This document shows, piece after piece, positions 19,134 to 29,901 of a stretch of 64,000 nt of DNA. Every line of letters starts with the position of its first letter. Position 1 is the first letter of the stretch. The translations under genes and the position numbers were made by a program. Source of the DNA: Nitrosomonadaceae bacterium (GTDB taxonomy: Bacteria > Pseudomonadota > Gammaproteobacteria > Burkholderiales > Nitrosomonadaceae). The notes below the pieces were generated by a model that saw only the letters and a program-made list of their open reading frames with translations, made no database searches and was not told the DNA's origin. The stretch spans positions 22,408 through 86,407 of the forward strand of contig PBKR01000034.1 of assembly GCA_002721545.1 (NCBI GenBank), in the 5' to 3' direction.

Positions 19134-19922
19134 TTGAATCCAACTCTTGTTTTTGATATTGAAACAGTACCTGATATAGATGGGCTGAGAAAGGTTTATA
19201 GGCTTGGTTCTGAGCTTTCTTCTAGTGATATTGCTGAGATGGAATTTCAGTTTCGTCGGCAAGTGACTGGAAGTGATTTTTTGCAGTTTCATTTACAAAA
19301 AATTGTTGCTATTTCATGCGTACTGCGTGATAGAAATGATTTTTGTGTGTGGTCTCTAGGTAATAAGGAAGATTCTGAGGCAGATCTTATTAAGCGATTC
19401 TTTGAAGGTGTTGATAAATATACTCCTCAATTAGTATCTTGGAATGGGAATGGCTTTGATTTACCTGTATTGCATTATCGTAGCATGATTCATGGTATTC
19501 GGGCGCATCGTTACTGGGAATCTGGTGAGAATGATCGCGATTTTAAATGGAATAATTATCTTAATCGCTATCATTCTCGGCACTTAGATTTAATGGATTC
19601 TCTTTCTTTGCATCAGCCACGTGCTAATGTCGCATTAAATGATATGTCTCAATTGCTGGGATTTCCCGGAAAATTAGGAATAGATGGATCCAAAGTATGG
19701 GAAAAATATCAGGATGGGAGAATTATAGAAATACGGAATTATTGTGAAACTGACGTAGTAAATACTTATCTTATATTTTTGCGATTTCAGTCTATACGGG
19801 GAATTTTAAATGATGAGCAGTATATTTATGAGAATAAATTAGTTCGTGCTACCTTGGGCAAATCAACTGAATTGCATTGGGAAAAATTTTTAGAACAATG
19901 GAGAGAGAAAGAAATGATTTAA
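19134..19922 (+). CDS. Predicted 3'-5' exonuclease, DnaQ/PolB-like superfamily
   Basis: A 262-residue protein of the family described as predicted 3'-5' exonuclease related to DNA polymerase B proofreading domains. Exo I is FDIETVPD, Exo II is WNGNGFDLPVLHYR, and Exo III is YCETDVVNTYLI, so the catalytic acids are all present. The TTG at 19134 is preferred to a GTG six bases earlier, because AGAGG at 19124-19128 then sits at proper Shine-Dalgarno distance and the family starts with a short lead-in to PTLVFDIET. Biological role unknown; a nuclease function is inferred. Confidence 0.87.
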   Translation: MNPTLVFDIETVPDIDGLRKVYRLGSELSSSDIAEMEFQFRRQVTGSDFLQFHLQKIVAISCVLRDRNDFCVWSLGNKEDSEADLIKRFFEGVDKYTPQLVSWNGNGFDLPVLHYRSMIHGIRAHRYWESGENDRDFKWNNYLNRYHSRHLDLMDSLSLHQPRANVALNDMSQLLGFPGKLGIDGSKVWEKYQDGRIIEIRNYCETDVVNTYLIFLRFQSIRGILNDEQYIYENKLVRATLGKSTELHWEKFLEQWREKEMI

Positions 19923-19936
19923 AATATATATTTTAT

Positions 19937-19983
19937 ATATTTGTCTGATCAGATTACGTTTGCAATTCTGATCAGACAAATAT
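19937..19983. terminator. Bidirectional intrinsic terminator between exonuclease and BI-1 genes
   Basis: A perfect 17-bp inverted repeat: the left arm (19937-19953) includes TTGTCTGATCAGA, the right arm (19967-19983) is its exact complement, and the loop is 13 nt. A T-rich run follows on the + strand and on the minus strand the flank is also A/T-rich. It sits between two convergent genes, so it can stop transcription from both sides. Confidence 0.85.
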
Positions 19984-19993
19984 GTCTTAATTT

Positions 19994-20689
19994 TTAGTCT
20001 CTTTGCCCTGCAAATGCCATTAATAAATGTAGTAAATGTACAAAAAGATTAAAAACATTCAGGTACATACCTAGAGCCGCCATTACATAGTTTCTTTCAC
20101 CACCATTTACAATTCTACTTACGTCATAAAGAATAAAACCAGAAAATAATAATACTGCAATTGCTGATATACCCAGTGAAGCTGCTGGTATTCCAAGAAA
20201 TATATTTGCAACCATTGCGATTATCAATAAGATCATTCCTGCAAATAGAAAGTTTCCCATAAATCCAAAGTCTTTTCGCGTTACTGTTGCATATCCTGCC
20301 AAGGAAAACAGTATAGTGGCAGTGCCTCCTGCAGCAAGACCTATTAATTGCGGACCATTACTGAATTGTAAAGCAGTGTTCAGTAGTGGGCCAAGGAACC
20401 ATCCTAGGCAGAAAGTGAACCCAAAAAGTAAAATAATTCCCCATATGCTATTTCGGGTAGCTTTTATTGCAAATATGAATCCGAACATTACTGCTAGCAT
20501 TACTACCATGCCCATAACTGGGGATTGAGCCATAAAAGATAAGTTTGTACTCATTCCAATCATCGCACCTATGATTGTTGGAATCATGGTTAAACCTAGC
20601 ATCCAGAAGGTATTACGAAGCACTTTATTGCGGACAATTGCAAGTTTTACTGATTGAGTTTGGTTTGGGTATTGTAGTTCGGGCTGCAT
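19994..20689 (-). CDS. Bax inhibitor-1 / YbhL-YccA family membrane protein
   Basis: A 231-residue protein with seven hydrophobic helices and the family signature toward the C-terminus (ILYDVSRIVNGGERNYVMAALGMYLNVFNLF), including the aspartate pair region of BI-1 proteins. Bacterial members act as pH-sensitive calcium leak channels (BsYetJ) or interact with FtsH (YccA); which role applies here is not known. Strong AGGAG-type SD (AAGGAGAAT) precedes the ATG. It is monocistronic, bounded by the terminator at 19937 and a 310-bp AT-rich upstream gap in which I see nothing else. Confidence 0.93.
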   Translation of the reverse strand: MQPELQYPNQTQSVKLAIVRNKVLRNTFWMLGLTMIPTIIGAMIGMSTNLSFMAQSPVMGMVVMLAVMFGFIFAIKATRNSIWGIILLFGFTFCLGWFLGPLLNTALQFSNGPQLIGLAAGGTATILFSLAGYATVTRKDFGFMGNFLFAGMILLIIAMVANIFLGIPAASLGISAIAVLLFSGFILYDVSRIVNGGERNYVMAALGMYLNVFNLFVHLLHLLMAFAGQRD

Positions 20690-20999
20690 ATATTCTCCTT
20701 GGTTTTCAAATTACACTAAGCTTCTAATATATAAGACTACTCATATTCTTGAAAAGTTGCAATATTTTGTAAAAATTGTGAATATTTATAGAGGAAATAA
20801 TTTCTTCACTATAATGAAATATTGGGACAGTTTGGACTTTTATCAATAGATATTAGGCTAGCAAGCCTTATTCAGATTATATTATATTGCATAATCAATA
20901 ATATATCTTACTTGTTTCAGTAAAAATTATTTATTTCAATTCTGGAAATTTATATAATATAACTTTAAATTATTTGTAGTTTTAATATGAGGAAATAGT

Positions 21000-21602
21000 A
21001 TGGATGTTTCAGTTGCAATTAATTCACGGCGCGCTATTAAATCTTTTGATCCTAATCATCGTATGAATAAGGCAGAGATAGAGCAGCTGATGACACTCTC
21101 TTTACTTGCACCGACTTCTTTTAATATTCAAAATTGGCGCTTTGTATTAGTACAGGATCCTGAGCTTAGATGTCAGATACGGGCGGTATCTTGGGATCAG
21201 CCGCAGGTTACAGATTCCTCATTGCTAGTTATTTTAACTGCAGATCTGCAGTCTTGGAGCAAGAAACCTATACGTTATTGGGAGGGAGCCCCGCAATCAG
21301 TTCAGGAGTTTATTCTTCCCGCAATTGAGAAATATTATAGTGGCAATGCACAAGTACAACGGGATGAAGGTATGCGGTCATGCGGTATTGCAGCAATGGC
21401 TTTAATGTTAGCAGCAGAGGAAATGGGATATGCTTCATGTCCAATGGTTGGTTTTGATTTTGAAAGAGTAGGTAAGATTATTAATCTTCCAACAGATCAT
21501 GTTATAACAATGTTTGTAGCTATTGGGAAAAGTACTAAAGGTGCGTGGGCTAGAAGTGGGAAATTAACCATGGATGAAGCCGTTATTATTGATCGGTTCT
21601 AA
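21000..21602 (+). CDS. Nitroreductase family protein
   Basis: FMN-dependent oxidoreductase fold of 200 residues. Seen are the N-terminal INSRRAIKSFDP (FMN phosphate-binding Arg-Arg motif), APTSFNIQNWRFVLV, and AAEEMGYASCPMVGFD in the dimer/FMN interface. The start ATG at 21000 has GAGGAAAT upstream. The cellular substrate of such enzymes is usually unknown; they reduce quinones, nitro compounds or act in dehalogenation-like steps. Monocistronic, convergent with the Sel1 lipoprotein gene. Confidence 0.9.
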   Translation: MDVSVAINSRRAIKSFDPNHRMNKAEIEQLMTLSLLAPTSFNIQNWRFVLVQDPELRCQIRAVSWDQPQVTDSSLLVILTADLQSWSKKPIRYWEGAPQSVQEFILPAIEKYYSGNAQVQRDEGMRSCGIAAMALMLAAEEMGYASCPMVGFDFERVGKIINLPTDHVITMFVAIGKSTKGAWARSGKLTMDEAVIIDRF

Positions 21603-21667
21603 TACAAAATAGATTATTAAGAAAAATACAATTTTATTTATACCTTTCTCAGTTATACAATATACAG

Positions 21668-22336
21668 CTAATCTAATGTTTCTAGATTAGCTTGTGCATC
21701 AGAATTTCCTTGTGCAGCAGATTTTGTATACCATTCTTTAGCTTTAACATCATTCTTTTCTATGCCTTCTCCCAACTGGTACATTGCGCCAAGGTTATTT
21801 TGTGCGTCAGCATTTCCTTTTAGAGCCGCTTTTTGAAAAAATTCGACTGCTTTAGTAGAATCTTGAGTTAAGCCACCTTGCCCTGTTGCATACATTAGGC
21901 CTAGATTAAATTCTGCATCAGCATTGCCCTGAAGAGCCGCTCTATGAAACCAAGCAGCGGCTTTAGCAGCATCAGTACTTAATATTTTCCCAGATTCATC
22001 TTTAGATATAGCTTGTCCTGTAAAATACATTACACCTAAAGTGGTTTGTGCTTTTGCATCTCCGTTCTCAGCATCTTCTTTCAGCTTCAGAAATTTTTCT
22101 TCTAAATCTTGATTGTCTGGAGAACCACTTGGTAATATTTCTGATTCAAGCTTAGATTGCTCTTCTGGAGACAGCCCATTTGTTAATGATGATGGTAATT
22201 GCCCTTCTAGCGTTATTTCGCTACCTATGGGTACTGCCCCTTGTATCTGATTTTTATCTTCTTCGTTTTCATTACTACAACTAGCAATAGCTAATAACAA
22301 AATAGTAGTTAATGAAAGCATAAAAATATGCATCAA
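21668..22336 (-). CDS. Sel1-repeat lipoprotein
   Basis: A 222-residue protein with a lipoprotein signal (hydrophobic run ending LLAIASC, lipobox Cys at residue 20), then a Ser/Glu-rich linker and three or four Sel1-type repeats: AKAQTTLGVMYFTGQ, ADAEFNLGLMYATGQ, ADAQNNLGAMYQLGE and SDAQANLETLD. Sel1 repeats form TPR-like superhelices for protein binding. The partner is unknown. A 9-bp inverted repeat (21667-21675/21683-21691) overlaps its stop and may help termination. Confidence 0.87.
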   Translation of the reverse strand: MMHIFMLSLTTILLLAIASCSNENEEDKNQIQGAVPIGSEITLEGQLPSSLTNGLSPEEQSKLESEILPSGSPDNQDLEEKFLKLKEDAENGDAKAQTTLGVMYFTGQAISKDESGKILSTDAAKAAAWFHRAALQGNADAEFNLGLMYATGQGGLTQDSTKAVEFFQKAALKGNADAQNNLGAMYQLGEGIEKNDVKAKEWYTKSAAQGNSDAQANLETLD

Positions 22337-22486
22337 TTATTTTCCTTTATTGAATTATTAAATATTGGGATTAATGATTTTTTGTATGCATGAGTTTGGT
22401 ATATTAGTGCTAACTCAGCGCTCAGATTATGAGCGTGCTTCATTTTCTATGATTTTATATTTACATCAGCGCCATTATCGACAAAA

Positions 22487-23896
22487 TTATAAACTATAGT
22501 ACATATCAAATTCTATCGGGTGAGTTGCCATACGAGAACGAACAATTTCTTCCATTTTTAATTCAATATAAGCATCTAGAATGTCATTAGAGAATACATC
22601 TCCTCGTATAAGAAAATCACGATCACAGTCTAGGTGATTAAGAGCTTCTTCCAGAGAGATACAAGAGTTAGGAACTTTTGCTGCTTCTTCAGGTGGTAAG
22701 TCATATAGATTTTTGTCCATAGGATCACCTGGATGAATTTTATTCTGTATACCATCTAATCCGGCCATCATTAAGGCAGTAAAGGCAAGATAAGGATTGG
22801 CAGTAGGATCCGGAAAGCGTGCCTCAATTCGGCGGGAATTTAAATCGTTTGTATGAGGTATACGCACTGCAGCAGAGCGATTACTTACTGAATAGGCAAG
22901 GTTGCTTGGAGCCTCAAAACCAGGGACTAAGCGCCGATATGAGTTTATGCTTGGATTAGTAATTGCGTTTAGAGCTTTTGCATGTTTTATTATTCCACCA
23001 ATATAAAATAATGCTATCTCAGATAAGCCAGCATATCCATTCCCAGAGAATAAATTTGTATTATCTTTCCAAAGGGATTGATGTACATGCATTCCGGATC
23101 CATTATCGCCGACGATGGGCTTTGGCATGAAAGTTGCTGTTTTGCCATAGGAATGAGCAACGTTATGTACAACATATTTTAGTATCTGAGTCCAATCAGC
23201 ACGCTGTACAAGGCTGCTAAACTTAGTTCCTATCTCACATTGGCCTGCAGTGGCGACTTCATGGTGGTGTACTTCTACTTCAACGCCCATTTCTTCAAGT
23301 ATAAGGCACATTGCTGAACGGACATCCTGTAAAGAGTCAACCGGAGGTACTGGAAAATATCCATTTTTAACCATAGGGCGGTGGCCAATATTACCGTTTT
23401 CATATTTTCTCTTAGAGCTCCAGGCGGCTTCACTAGATTCAATTTTTACTGAGCAACCAGTTAAATCGGTATGCCAAGTTACAGAGTCAAATACAAAGAA
23501 TTCGGGCTCAGGGCCAAAATAAGCAACGTCACCTATACCAGTTGACTTGAGGTAGGCTTCACCTCTTTGTGCTAGTGATCGTGGATCACGGCTATAGCCC
23601 TGACCATCTGTAGGCTCAACTACATCGCAGGTAAGTAGTAGAGTTGGTTCATCCATAAATGGATCAAGGTTGGCTGTTTTATGGTCAGGCATTAATAGCA
23701 TATCTGAAGCTTGGATGCCCTTCCAGCCAGCAATTGATGAGCCATCAAATGAGTGGCCATCCTCAAATTTATCAATACCGAAAGCATGTGCCGGAATAGT
23801 TACATGATGTTCCTTACCTCGAGTATCAGTAAATCGTAAATCAACGAATTTTACTTCGTTGTCTTTTATCATTTTTAGAACGTCAGCTGCTGCCAT
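22487..23896 (-). CDS. glnA: Glutamine synthetase type I (adenylylatable)
   Basis: Converts glutamate, ammonium and ATP to glutamine; dodecameric, the main ammonium-assimilation enzyme. At 469 residues it has the GSI length. The N-terminal beta-grasp segment [17 protein letters not shown], the DGSSIAGW latch, the ATP/metal motif [10 protein letters not shown], and [10 protein letters not shown] are present. Tyr398 in NLYDLPPEE is the adenylylation site of the GSI-beta class, so control by GlnE is expected. The 273-bp upstream gap shows no sigma-54 or NtrC site that I could accept. glnB/glnK are not in the window. Confidence 0.98.
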   Translation of the reverse strand: MAAADVLKMIKDNEVKFVDLRFTDTRGKEHHVTIPAHAFGIDKFEDGHSFDGSSIAGWKGIQASDMLLMPDHKTANLDPFMDEPTLLLTCDVVEPTDGQGYSRDPRSLAQRGEAYLKSTGIGDVAYFGPEPEFFVFDSVTWHTDLTGCSVKIESSEAAWSSKRKYENGNIGHRPMVKNGYFPVPPVDSLQDVRSAMCLILEEMGVEVEVHHHEVATAGQCEIGTKFSSLVQRADWTQILKYVVHNVAHSYGKTATFMPKPIVGDNGSGMHVHQSLWKDNTNLFSGNGYAGLSEIALFYIGGIIKHAKALNAITNPSINSYRRLVPGFEAPSNLAYSVSNRSAAVRIPHTNDLNSRRIEARFPDPTANPYLAFTALMMAGLDGIQNKIHPGDPMDKNLYDLPPEEAAKVPNSCISLEEALNHLDCDRDFLIRGDVFSNDILDAYIELKMEEIVRSRMATHPIEFDMYYSL

Positions 23897-24169
23897 TTTT
23901 TCTCTCCAAACTAGTTTCAGAGCTTAACATAGCATAAGAATTGAGGAAAATACCAAATATTGATTATATCAGGAAGAGCAAAAAAAACGTTTGTAGTAAA
24001 TTAAGTAGTATGTTGTAAGATAATATTTTCATGAAATTGAAATATTATAACTAAATAATATATTTGGTATTTACAACTCTTGCAGAATACTATTTCTATT
24101 AGTATTCTTAGCTATGGGTTATAAATCTGAGATAGTGCAATATTTTTAAACTTAAATTCTTGGAATGAT

Positions 24170-24622
24170 ATGGGACCAATTATAGAAATTCTAAATAAAG
24201 CTAAATTACGGGCCAAAGATGAGGGCTTACCGTATGAAGGGGCATTTCTCCCTAAAGAAGCACTTTTATTTTTGCAAGAAGACTCTAGTGCTAGATTAGT
24301 TGACGTGCGTACTCAAGCAGAGTGGTCTTGGGTCGGGAGAATCCCAGGTGCTGTTGAGATTGAGTGGCAAGTTTTTCCAAGTATGCAAGCCAATCCTAAT
24401 TTCCTTGAACATCTTTCGCTGAAGGTGCCAAAAGAATCAGCAGTACTATTTATATGCAGAAGTGGTGTTCGTTCGAATAAGGCCGCTATAGCTGCTTTTG
24501 AATCAGGCTATTTAAATTGTTTTAATGTTTTGGAGGGTTTCGAGGGAGATAAAGACTCAGATGGGCATCGTGGCTTAAAAGGGGGATGGAAGGCAGCGGG
24601 ATTACCATGGATACAAAGCTAA
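24170..24622 (+). CDS. Rhodanese-like sulfurtransferase domain protein
   Basis: A single rhodanese domain of 150 residues with the catalytic loop CRSGVRS (Cys96) and the CH2A-like LVDVRTQAEW segment. The C-terminal GFEGDKDSDGHRGLKGGWKAAGLPW is characteristic of a proteobacterial subfamily. These move sulfane sulfur between carriers; the acceptor is unknown. The gene is monocistronic, divergent from glnA and convergent with uppP. Confidence 0.9.
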   Translation: MGPIIEILNKAKLRAKDEGLPYEGAFLPKEALLFLQEDSSARLVDVRTQAEWSWVGRIPGAVEIEWQVFPSMQANPNFLEHLSLKVPKESAVLFICRSGVRSNKAAIAAFESGYLNCFNVLEGFEGDKDSDGHRGLKGGWKAAGLPWIQS

Positions 24623-24652
24623 ATTTTATATTTTAAGATGAAAGAAATCTAT

Positions 24653-25474
24653 CTAGCTTGTGGACCATATCATTATTCCAGAGTAGGTTGAGAATAGGAT
24701 AATTAAGCCAAAAATAATACGATACCAAGCAAAAACTGTGAAATTATGATTACTAATAAAGCGTAACAATCCACGAACTGCTAGAAGTGCACTAGCAAAT
24801 GAAGCAATGAATCCAATACTAAATATACCTAGGTCATCAATATTTAGAAGTTCACGGTGCTTGATAACATCATAGAATGTAGCAGCAAACATGATAGGGA
24901 TTGCTAGGAAGAAAGAGAACTCTGTTGCTGCTTTTCGAGATAAGCCAAATAATAATCCTCCAATGATAGTGGCTCCTGAGCGAGAAGTTCCTGGTATTAA
25001 TGCAAAACATTGGACTAAACCAATTTTTAAGGCGTGTTTCCAGTTTATATCTTCTATGCTTGCTACATCTACGATTTGTTTTCTTTGTTCAGCCCATAAA
25101 ATTATGATACCACCAACAATTAAAGCAATTGCGACTGGTATTGGATGAAAAAGATATTGCTTGATAATATTGATGAACATCAAGCCTAAAATTGCAGCAG
25201 GTAAGAATGCAATAAATAGGTTTAATATAAACTGATTAGAATTTGTTTTAGAACCAATTCCAATTAATATATTATTAATTTTGGTGCGATATTCCCAGCA
25301 AATAGCTAATATAGCTCCTAGCTGTATTACTATTGTAAAAATCATTCCTTTTTCGTTATTAAAATCTAATAAATCACCTACTAGTATCAAGTGGCCAGTA
25401 GAGGAGATTGGCAAAAATTCAGTTAGGCCCTCAACAATACCAAGGATAAATGCCTTAATTAGCAATAATTCCAT
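24653..25474 (-). CDS. uppP: Undecaprenyl-diphosphate phosphatase
   Basis: Membrane enzyme (BacA family) that dephosphorylates undecaprenyl pyrophosphate to recycle the lipid carrier for peptidoglycan and polysaccharide synthesis; also gives bacitracin resistance. The two active-site segments are present: [15 protein letters not shown] near the N-terminus and [10 protein letters not shown] in the middle. At 273 residues with about eight helices the size is typical. It lies alone between the rhodanese gene and thiC. Confidence 0.97.
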   Translation of the reverse strand: MELLLIKAFILGIVEGLTEFLPISSTGHLILVGDLLDFNNEKGMIFTIVIQLGAILAICWEYRTKINNILIGIGSKTNSNQFILNLFIAFLPAAILGLMFINIIKQYLFHPIPVAIALIVGGIIILWAEQRKQIVDVASIEDINWKHALKIGLVQCFALIPGTSRSGATIIGGLLFGLSRKAATEFSFFLAIPIMFAATFYDVIKHRELLNIDDLGIFSIGFIASFASALLAVRGLLRFISNHNFTVFAWYRIIFGLIILFSTYSGIMIWSTS

Positions 25475-25558
25475 GTGATTATCTTAACAGTAAACATACG
25501 AACACATATGGGTATAAGTCTAGGGTATAGAATCAAGTTTAGTTGTGCTTAAGAGGTA

Positions 25559-27488
<1,930 letters not shown>

Positions 27489-27502
27489 TGGGCGGTGACA
27501 CC

Positions 27503-27588
27503 AGCTTCCCTACGGCGGCATTACCCGTGTCAGGTATTAAGGGACTTTCTCACCGATCTTCCAAGTTTTTGGAAATGGACCCCTAGCT
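27503..27588 (-). promoter_or_regulatory. TPP riboswitch (THI element) aptamer
   Basis: Read on the minus strand, the region has AGGGGTCC at the 5' side, the GGTGAGA core, ACCTGA, then GGGTAATGCCGCCGTAGGGA and closing AGCT, in the order of the TPP aptamer consensus (UGAGA...ACCUGA...AUGCC.GCGUAGGGA). It lies directly upstream of thiC, the classic target. Thiamine pyrophosphate binding should lower thiC expression. Confidence 0.95.
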
Positions 27589-27657
27589 TATGCTGCGAAA
27601 TTAAAGGAAATATGAAATAATTGCAAGTATGAGGTAAGAATTTATTTAGGAATAAAT

Positions 27658-28311
27658 ATGAATTTAGAGCAAACGCGTTTTAATATGGTTGAGCAACAAA
27701 TTCGTCCATGGGATGTATTGGACCCAGAAGTTATTAAATTACTTTTTGAGATGAGGCGAGAGGAGTTTGTTCCTACACCTTATCGTTCCTTAGCATTTGT
27801 AGATATGGAGATACCATTGGGCTATGGAGAAGTGATGCTTGCCCCTAAAATGGAGGCTCGTATTGTACAAGAATTACAAGTTAAAAAGACTGACAAGATA
27901 CTTGAAATTGGAAGTGGTAGTGGGTATCTGACTTCATTACTAGCTAAGAAGGGTGGATATGTATATAGTATTGAGGTCCAGTCAGAATTAAAAATGATTG
28001 CAGAGAAAAATCTGCAAGCCCACAATATCACTAATGTAACTTTGGACGTAGGGGATGTTTTTCATGGTTGTCCTGAAAATGGGCCATATGATGTTATTGT
28101 GTTTACTGGATCGGTGCCAGTATTACCAGAAGAATTTCAAAAAAATCTTGTAGTTGGTGGCCGTTTATTTGCAGTAGAGGGAGAAGAACCGATTATGCAT
28201 GCTTCTCTTATAACATGTGTAAAGGAAGGCATTTATAGTAGAACAGGTCTTTTTGAGACATGTATTGCCAAATTAAGGAACGTTCAACAGAAGAATCAAT
28301 TTATTTTTTGA
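27658..28311 (+). CDS. pcm: Protein-L-isoaspartate O-methyltransferase
   Basis: SAM-dependent methyltransferase that repairs isoaspartyl residues in aged proteins. A 217-residue protein starting MNLEQTRFNMVEQQIRPWDV, with SAM motif I ILEIGSGSGYLTSLLA near residue 80. The segment RREEFVPTPYRSLAFVDMEIPLG is typical of the PCMT family that precedes tolC in betaproteobacteria. tolC follows at 78 bp in the same direction. Whether this branch still repairs isoaspartate is not certain from sequence. Confidence 0.88.
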   Translation: MNLEQTRFNMVEQQIRPWDVLDPEVIKLLFEMRREEFVPTPYRSLAFVDMEIPLGYGEVMLAPKMEARIVQELQVKKTDKILEIGSGSGYLTSLLAKKGGYVYSIEVQSELKMIAEKNLQAHNITNVTLDVGDVFHGCPENGPYDVIVFTGSVPVLPEEFQKNLVVGGRLFAVEGEEPIMHASLITCVKEGIYSRTGLFETCIAKLRNVQQKNQFIF

Positions 28312-28389
28312 TTTCTAAATTCAATAAATTCTTCCCCTAATATTTTTATCTTCTAAATTCATTAGGTCCCAGAAAATTAATTCAGAATT

Positions 28390-29718
28390 ATGTTGAATAT
28401 GCCACAAAATATTTATGCAATATTAATTTCTTGGTTGATCTTTTCGCACGCCCCATTAAATGCTGCAGACCTAGTTGATATTTATCGTGAAGCAATAGAT
28501 CAGGATGCACAGTATGCTGCTGCTCGGGCTGAGCATAGGGCAGCTCAAGAAAAGATACCACAGGGTAGGGCAGGACTATTGCCTAATCTGACGCTTGCAG
28601 GTGTAAGGAAAAGACAAATGATTAACCCAGATGGTTCTCCAGAAGTAGGGCTTAATAGAGGCGGAATAACGATTCAGGCTGTCCAGCCACTTTTCCGAAT
28701 GCAAAATTTTATAGCCTATGAGCAATCTAAAATTCAGGTTATGCAAGCAGACTCAAAGTTTATTATAGCTGCTCAAGATTTAATTTTGCGTGTAGCACGA
28801 GCATACTTTGACGTATTAATTGCCGAGTTTGACGTTCGAGTGGAGGAAGATCAGAAGAGGGCTATTGAACGTCAATTGAAGCAGGCTAAAGCAAATTTTG
28901 AAGCTGGTAACTCTACTATAGTCGATACTAATGAAGCTCAGGCCCGTTTTGATTTGTCAGTTTCAAAGCTGATTGTTGCTAGAAATTTGTTGGAAATTAA
29001 TAAGCGTAAGCTACAGAAGATTACTGGGCGATACCCTAGTGTCACCTCACGCTTAAATGAAAATCATGACGTAAAATTATTTTCTTTAAAGTATGAGAAT
29101 ATGAATGAGTGGCTTGTCGTGGCCCAACAGAATAGTCTTGCAATTAGAGTACAGCAATTAGTTCTTGAACTTGCAGAGCATGAGGTAAAACGAGCTAAGG
29201 CAGGTCACTATCCAACCCTAGATCTGGTTGCTCTTTATAGTAATCAGAAAGGTGTAGGTGGAACTTTTACTGGAAGGGGAATAGACCTGACTTCAAAGGA
29301 AATTGGGCTTCAATTAAATGTTCCATTATTTAGTGGATTTTCAGTACAGTCTAAAGTACGAGAGGCTATGGCAACTCAGGAAAAAGTACGTCACGATTTG
29401 AATAATACTTATCGTGATACTGAACTTATTGTTAGTCAAGAATTTCTTAATTTTACTAATGGTAGGGCCTTGGTGCAGGCACAAATAGAGGCAGTGAAAT
29501 CTAGCCAAAGCCAGTTTGAATCAACTAAGCTTGGGCAGGAGGTTGGTGTTAGAACTGAGGTTAATGTGTTGAATGCACAGGGGCTACACTCCCTTGCTCG
29601 GAGAAATCTTAGTAGAGCATACTTTAATCTGTTAATGTCGAGTCTAAGGCTTGAAGCGGCGGCAGGAGAGCTTGATGAGGAAGATTTGGTGCGTATAAAT
29701 AGATTGCTACTGCAATAG
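28390..29718 (+). CDS. tolC: TolC-family outer membrane efflux protein
   Basis: Trimeric outer-membrane exit duct used by type I secretion and efflux pumps. It has 442 residues, a signal peptide ending near LNAADLVDIYREAIDQD, and two OEP repeats. The duplicated segments are visible as ARAEHRAAQEKIPQGRAGLLPNL and a second AEHEVKRAKAGHYPTLDL, with QAQARFDLSVSKL coiled-coil stretches. No adaptor or pump gene is next to it. The MsbA-type gene that follows is convergent, so not in its operon. Confidence 0.94.
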   Translation: MLNMPQNIYAILISWLIFSHAPLNAADLVDIYREAIDQDAQYAAARAEHRAAQEKIPQGRAGLLPNLTLAGVRKRQMINPDGSPEVGLNRGGITIQAVQPLFRMQNFIAYEQSKIQVMQADSKFIIAAQDLILRVARAYFDVLIAEFDVRVEEDQKRAIERQLKQAKANFEAGNSTIVDTNEAQARFDLSVSKLIVARNLLEINKRKLQKITGRYPSVTSRLNENHDVKLFSLKYENMNEWLVVAQQNSLAIRVQQLVLELAEHEVKRAKAGHYPTLDLVALYSNQKGVGGTFTGRGIDLTSKEIGLQLNVPLFSGFSVQSKVREAMATQEKVRHDLNNTYRDTELIVSQEFLNFTNGRALVQAQIEAVKSSQSQFESTKLGQEVGVRTEVNVLNAQGLHSLARRNLSRAYFNLLMSSLRLEAAAGELDEEDLVRINRLLLQ

Positions 29719-29901
29719 CAAAGATCTCTGTCTGTATTTTCACACCGCATAAAATATTTCCCAGTTTAATATAGTAAATTTCAAATTTATCTATTTTGGT
29801 ATTCTACGACAAGATTAAATAATGTTAATGAGTGTTATATTTTATATTATGCAGGGAGTTTTAAGTAGCCAGAATAATTCTTATGCACTTTAATTCAAAA
29901 T

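Noticed and set aside
21667..21691. 9-bp inverted repeat at the end of the Sel1 gene as an intrinsic terminator
   Set aside because: Good stem, but no T-run follows on either strand; mentioned only with the gene.
23897..24169. Sigma-54 promoter and NtrC sites upstream of glnA
   Set aside because: No GG-N10-GC pair in the right orientation and no convincing NtrC palindrome.
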